Shown here: piece after piece, positions 28,821-32,371 of the stretch
Position numbering within the stretch: position 1 is the stretch's first letter
Layout: each line of letters begins with the position of its first letter
Source: Plakobranchus ocellatus
Taxonomy: Eukaryota > Mollusca > Gastropoda > Plakobranchidae
Assembly (NCBI GenBank): GCA_019648995.1
Contig: BLXT01005873.1
Span: forward strand, 1,139,894-1,172,264
DNA length: 32,371 bases
Direction of reading: 5' to 3'
Position numbers and translations under genes: made by a program
The notes under the pieces: generated by a model
Told to the model about the DNA's origin: nothing
The model's database searches: none
What the model saw: the letters and a program-made list of their open reading frames with translations, nothing else

Positions 28821-31480
28821 CTGAGGAACAAGAAGTTAAGAACAATTTGTGAAACTAGGAATATATCATAAACCCAACCTATCTCATTTAAAAAAAAAAA
28901 ATGATAAACCAAAACAATACAAAAAAAAAAGCATGTTTCAGACCAGAATCTGTTACTTTTATAAAAGAGAAACTTTTTTCTTCTCACTTAAATATTGATA
29001 AAAGAATTCCAGCACTTACACATAAAATTACTAACCCCCACCACCAAAATTGATGCAATGTCAGACGTTACCAAATGTGAAATGCACCTTTCGAAAAAAA
29101 AGAGAGCTGATTCAAATTATGTTCATGGGTACAGAGTAATGACGAACAAATATGTCAGCACAACAAATATATCAATATTTATAACCTGGATTTTTTTTTT
29201 TTTTAATAGGGTAGCAGCACGCAAACAAACAAAAAAAAACGTTAGCATAAAATTAATAATGAGGCCGTCATGCCCGATGCCGCTGAAGCAGCTTTATCGT
29301 CAGAACGCTGGCAGAGGCACACTGCAGTGCACGACGCAGTTAGGCCTGTATATCTACACATGATACCTCTCTCAATCTCGGTTTTAGGCCAAATCAATCA
29401 CCGAAATGAAGCGTTTTCATTCTTGATAACACGGCTGTCGGGATAAGAAGACGGTAGTAGGTTAAGCATCCGATTATTGCAACAATTAACTTGATTTTAT
29501 CATGACTCGTTTTGATCAACATAGATCTATTATGACTTAGATCTAGATTTACGTCTAGAAACAAGATCTAATGAACGTAAACGAGATCCAGATCTAGATA
29601 TCTAGTCTAGACTGTACAAAAAGATTTGACAACACTGTGCACCTTGGCCAAGAGGAGTAGACGTGCGGGTACTAAGTACAGGCCAACTCACGCTTTCACC
29701 GTAGGATGACCGTTGGCCCTTTTTACAACGTGCATCTAGCTTGACCGCTGTATTTCTGCGACCTCAATCTGGACTCGCCTAGATTGATCATATTATTTAT
29801 TTATGGTTAAGTGAGGTGTTGAAACATAGATCAATATGGTCAAATTTGAGAATAAAAAGTGATAATAACCTTTTGCTTAATTTTAGTCTCAGCGAGACCA
29901 CAGAATTAAAAAGATAGATGCATGCGCGTGCGGGTTCACATTCGCACCCTGCTGTGAGGAAAACCAGTGAGGAGTGATGACCTGGGTACGATTGCAATAA
30001 TTGTATCGTAACAAGATCTTGCGTAATATAACATCAGTGAGCCAACCTTGTCATTCCTTTTGAATAAATGAAATGCCCTCAATGCATAAAATTATTCAAC
30101 GATCAGGTTGGTAAGGGTGTGGGGGCGTTGACATACTTGCCGGTGGTAAGTTGTGTAAGTTGGACTAGCTTGTACTTGCTTGGTGTGATAAATGTGTAGC
30201 TTGACTTTTTTAGGAGATAATTGTTATATTATTAGATTGTTCGATCCATTCATTAATTATCACCCAATGGAGCTAGTAATATGTACAGTTTTTTTTTTTT
30301 TTGTTTTTTTTTAATGGAAGAAGATCATACCGCAAATGAATAATGACTATTTCATTTTTTTCGTTTTTATTATGAATTCAAATCATGGTTGCAAAAAAAA
30401 TTGAAAATAGCGTGGAACTTTGTTTGGAGTAAAAATTAATTCCTTCTTGAAGGACACAAGCAAAACTCACATGTTTGTTCACTTTTGATTTTTTTCCCTA
30501 GCTCATGCTTTTTTGACTCGCAAAAAACCGTATCTCTTCCTAAATTCATAGACTGATTATCTCAGAATTTTGCAGGGTGTAGATGGCTGTGGGAAACAAA
30601 CCCGATCTGAGATATAAATCAAAATGCTGAAGTTATCTATTAAGTTTATGCAGAAGCACACAAAACTGCCAACCACTACTGAAGAGGAAAAGTAGAGAAG
30701 CCTTATCTATTTATAGTGCCCTAGCAAAACATATAGGAAGGGCGGACAAGCTAGAAATCTAGGATGTACAACTTCTCGGTGCTAATGGTAGCAAGGCGAA
30801 CTCATCTTCAGAAAGTAGATTTAAAGAAACAAAAATCAGATCTTTGAAATCATTTAAATGATCGGGACTAGTATATAGTGTATTTATTGAAGTGAATTTT
30901 TTTAAAAAGTCAGTTGAGTGTGACTATAATTAGATATCGATTAAGTTTTCATAAATGTGTATTTTTTCCGCTAAAGAAAGAAAAAACAGATTTTGTTTTC
31001 TTCCGAGATATCTTGGAATCTTCTATTTAGTGCTTTTCTACTGAAATTAAGCGCTATTTACTGATGTTCTGAAATGAGGAATAGAAAATGTAAGTGTCTT
31101 CTCTGCAGATCAAAAAAAAAAAAAAAATCAATAAAAATAAATTAAGTACTGTAAGCATGCATGATAAAATTTAATTTTTCTGGCCATGACCTTGTTTTCC
31201 TGTGTGTTAAATGAGTCGGTCTGTAGGCGAGAGAAAGACGCCAGTGACATGGTGTTTTACATTATAATCAGGCCTATTTTATGGTGCCAAAAGTTTTAAA
31301 ACAATTTACATGTATAGTTTGAAGCCTTTGTTGATAGATTTCACCTCTCTGGCTTCAATTTCTCGATACCCATGTTTAGAGCGAGTTCTAGGCTAAAGAA
31401 AAACCGCAGTGGCGAACTAGGGAGCCTTAATCAGTCGCTAACCAGGAAAAGCAGACGATCAAATGTCGCAAACAGTGGGT
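28821..31480. other. Gene-free stretch upstream of the BPL_N gene
   Basis: No coding region is recognised. The zone 29220-29790 is less AT-rich, contains several CpGs and ends beside an AGATCT patch (29520-29610). It is a candidate location for the promoter and a noncoding first exon, but no core promoter motif is convincing. The remainder is AT-rich with poly-T and poly-A tracts (30290-30310, 31110-31126). Confidence 0.4.
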
Positions 31481-31719
31481 GCATAATTGAAGGGGTCAAT
31501 TCAACACCGCACTTAAGTCACATTTGAAACATTTTGAAAAAAACACCAATAACTGATTTTGCTTAAAATATGTTTTTATTAGTAAATCAAATTTCCTCAA
31601 ATGAACTGTGAAGTCAAAATAAACTTATTTGCAGCCAGTCCCTTGGCATAATGTAGTAAACTTAAGAGAAATTCGTGATTTTGTTGGTTTTTTGAAAGTG
31701 GTTCGTGGAACATCATACT

Positions 31720-31985
31720 CAAGTCCATATGAGGACTTGGGTTTGGTATTGCACTACCAGTGACTGCTTTTAAATTGGCATTGCAGGTGTGAAATAATGG
31801 TTCTCATACATTCGAAATTAAAAAAAACACTGGCTCCTTTTCAAATATGACCCATGACTATCAACAGCCTGCTTTGTTAAAAAGAAAAAGAAAACTTTTC
31901 AGATATCAAGAGTAATACTATTGGAAGTGCAATATTGAACCCAAGTCCATTGCAATGAGTGAAATAGGGACCCTAAGTCCAAGAA
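31720..31985. repeat. Inverted AAGTCC motif cluster
   Basis: CAAGTCC (31720-31726) and GGACTTG (31733-31739) form a 7-bp palindrome. GGACTTGGGTT...TATTGCACT.CCA at 31733-31759 recurs inverted at 31922-31948 (23 of 27 positions agree). Another CTAAGTCCAAG lies at 31973-31983. The cluster is downstream of the partial ORF at the window edge and could be a subterminal region of a transposon. Confidence 0.65.
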
Positions 31986-32171
31986 TAATACAAGGCATAT
32001 TCTGTGTGCTCCGTTTACACTTACACACCATCGAAAAGCAAATAACAAACCAAAAGAAATATTAATTCAAAACTTCAGATTGCTTAAAAAATCATTACTT
32101 ATTTCTTTTACGCCAAATAGATTGTACATGAAATAAAAAGCAAGTTATTAAGATGTAAGAATAATAGAAGT

Positions 32172-32371
32172 TTAGTTTAGATAGTCGTCTTCATCCTCAT
32201 CACTTTCTGTTGTTTGTCTGTCTTGTCGAACTGGCAATAACTCACAAAATGCTTTTGTTTCTTCGTCAACAAGGTTTTTTGTGGCTGAGGAAAGCAAGTC
32301 CTTCTTTTTAGCAGCCTTAATGCCAATGGGCTTTGCATACTTTTTTGCAAGCTTTGGAGCGCATTGATTTT
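32172..32371 (-). CDS. C-terminal end of an unidentified ORF, possibly mobile-element encoded (cut by window edge)
   Basis: The minus strand is open from the window edge to TAA at 32172-32174. The 65 residues visible include KLAKKYAKPIGIKAAKKKDL, then LVDEETKAFCELLPV and an acidic end TESDEDEDDYLN. A basic KKKDLL segment followed by an acidic tail resembles the C-termini of multicopy transposon-like proteins in invertebrate genomes, but this is a weak likeness and I do not name a family. The start and most of the protein lie beyond the window. It points away from the BPL_N gene's upstream region, in the same strand sense as that gene, and could alternatively be the last exon of a host gene. 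Confidence 0.45.
   Translation of the reverse strand, partial: NQCAPKLAKKYAKPIGIKAAKKKDLLSSATKNLVDEETKAFCELLPVRQDRQTTESDEDEDDYLN

Noticed and set aside
29797-29997. 66-codon minus-strand ORF upstream of the BPL_N gene as a possible signal-peptide exon
   Set aside because: No signal-peptide pattern, no splice donor in frame, and exon 1 already starts with the domain's first strand.
1-32371. CRISPR array, bacterial operons, rRNA genes
   Set aside because: No regularly spaced identical repeats, no ribosome-binding-site-led gene clusters and no rRNA-like conserved sequence; all features are eukaryotic.

Overview
The window looks like AT-rich, intron-bearing animal nuclear DNA, most likely from a mollusc and perhaps a gastropod. 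The sequence shows widely spaced exons with GT/AG borders, scattered TCTAGATCTAGA-type low-complexity DNA, AAGGGCAATAACTC-type motifs and many decayed animal transposable elements. The mollusc assignment is inference. There is no sign of bacterial, plasmid or organellar organisation. A 337-base run of N marks an assembly gap.

One apparently intact host gene is visible. It lies on the minus strand in three coding exons (28670-28820, 24578-24805, 18608-19029), which join in frame to 264 residues. The protein is a stand-alone BPL_N domain (biotin-protein-ligase N-terminal domain, glutamine-amidotransferase-like fold). It keeps the SGVHLE end of the fold, but the usual Cys of the G-x-C-A-G elbow is Gly.

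Nearly everything else is mobile DNA. From left to right: a mariner 3' end (1-215); AGATCT-rich DNA; a decayed mariner-like element with inverted repeats of about 73 bp (1792-2724); a (TA)n tract; a broken non-LTR reverse transcriptase (4447-6000); a full-length but frameshifted Ty3/Gypsy Mag-like retrotransposon on the minus strand with both LTRs, primer-binding site and polypurine tract (6131-10949); a minus-strand retroposon with an (ATT)n tail; a LINE 3' end; and a 4-kb inverted-repeat-bounded element (about 12443-16451). That last element encodes a frameshifted protein with FEN1/XPG-like nuclease motifs and is the most unusual system here. A second LINE 3' end abuts the 3' end of the host gene.

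The two large introns of the host gene carry a 260-bp pogo/Tigger-like MITE, three TTAA-flanked (piggyBac-like) non-autonomous elements of 197, 391 and 673 bp, and a second copy of the microsatellite-tailed retroposon next to the gap. Upstream of the gene is about 3 kb without a recognisable gene. The right edge is the C-terminal end of another ORF, possibly mobile-element derived, with an array of inverted AAGTCC motifs downstream of it.

Family calls rest on reading translated motifs by eye. No database search was run.
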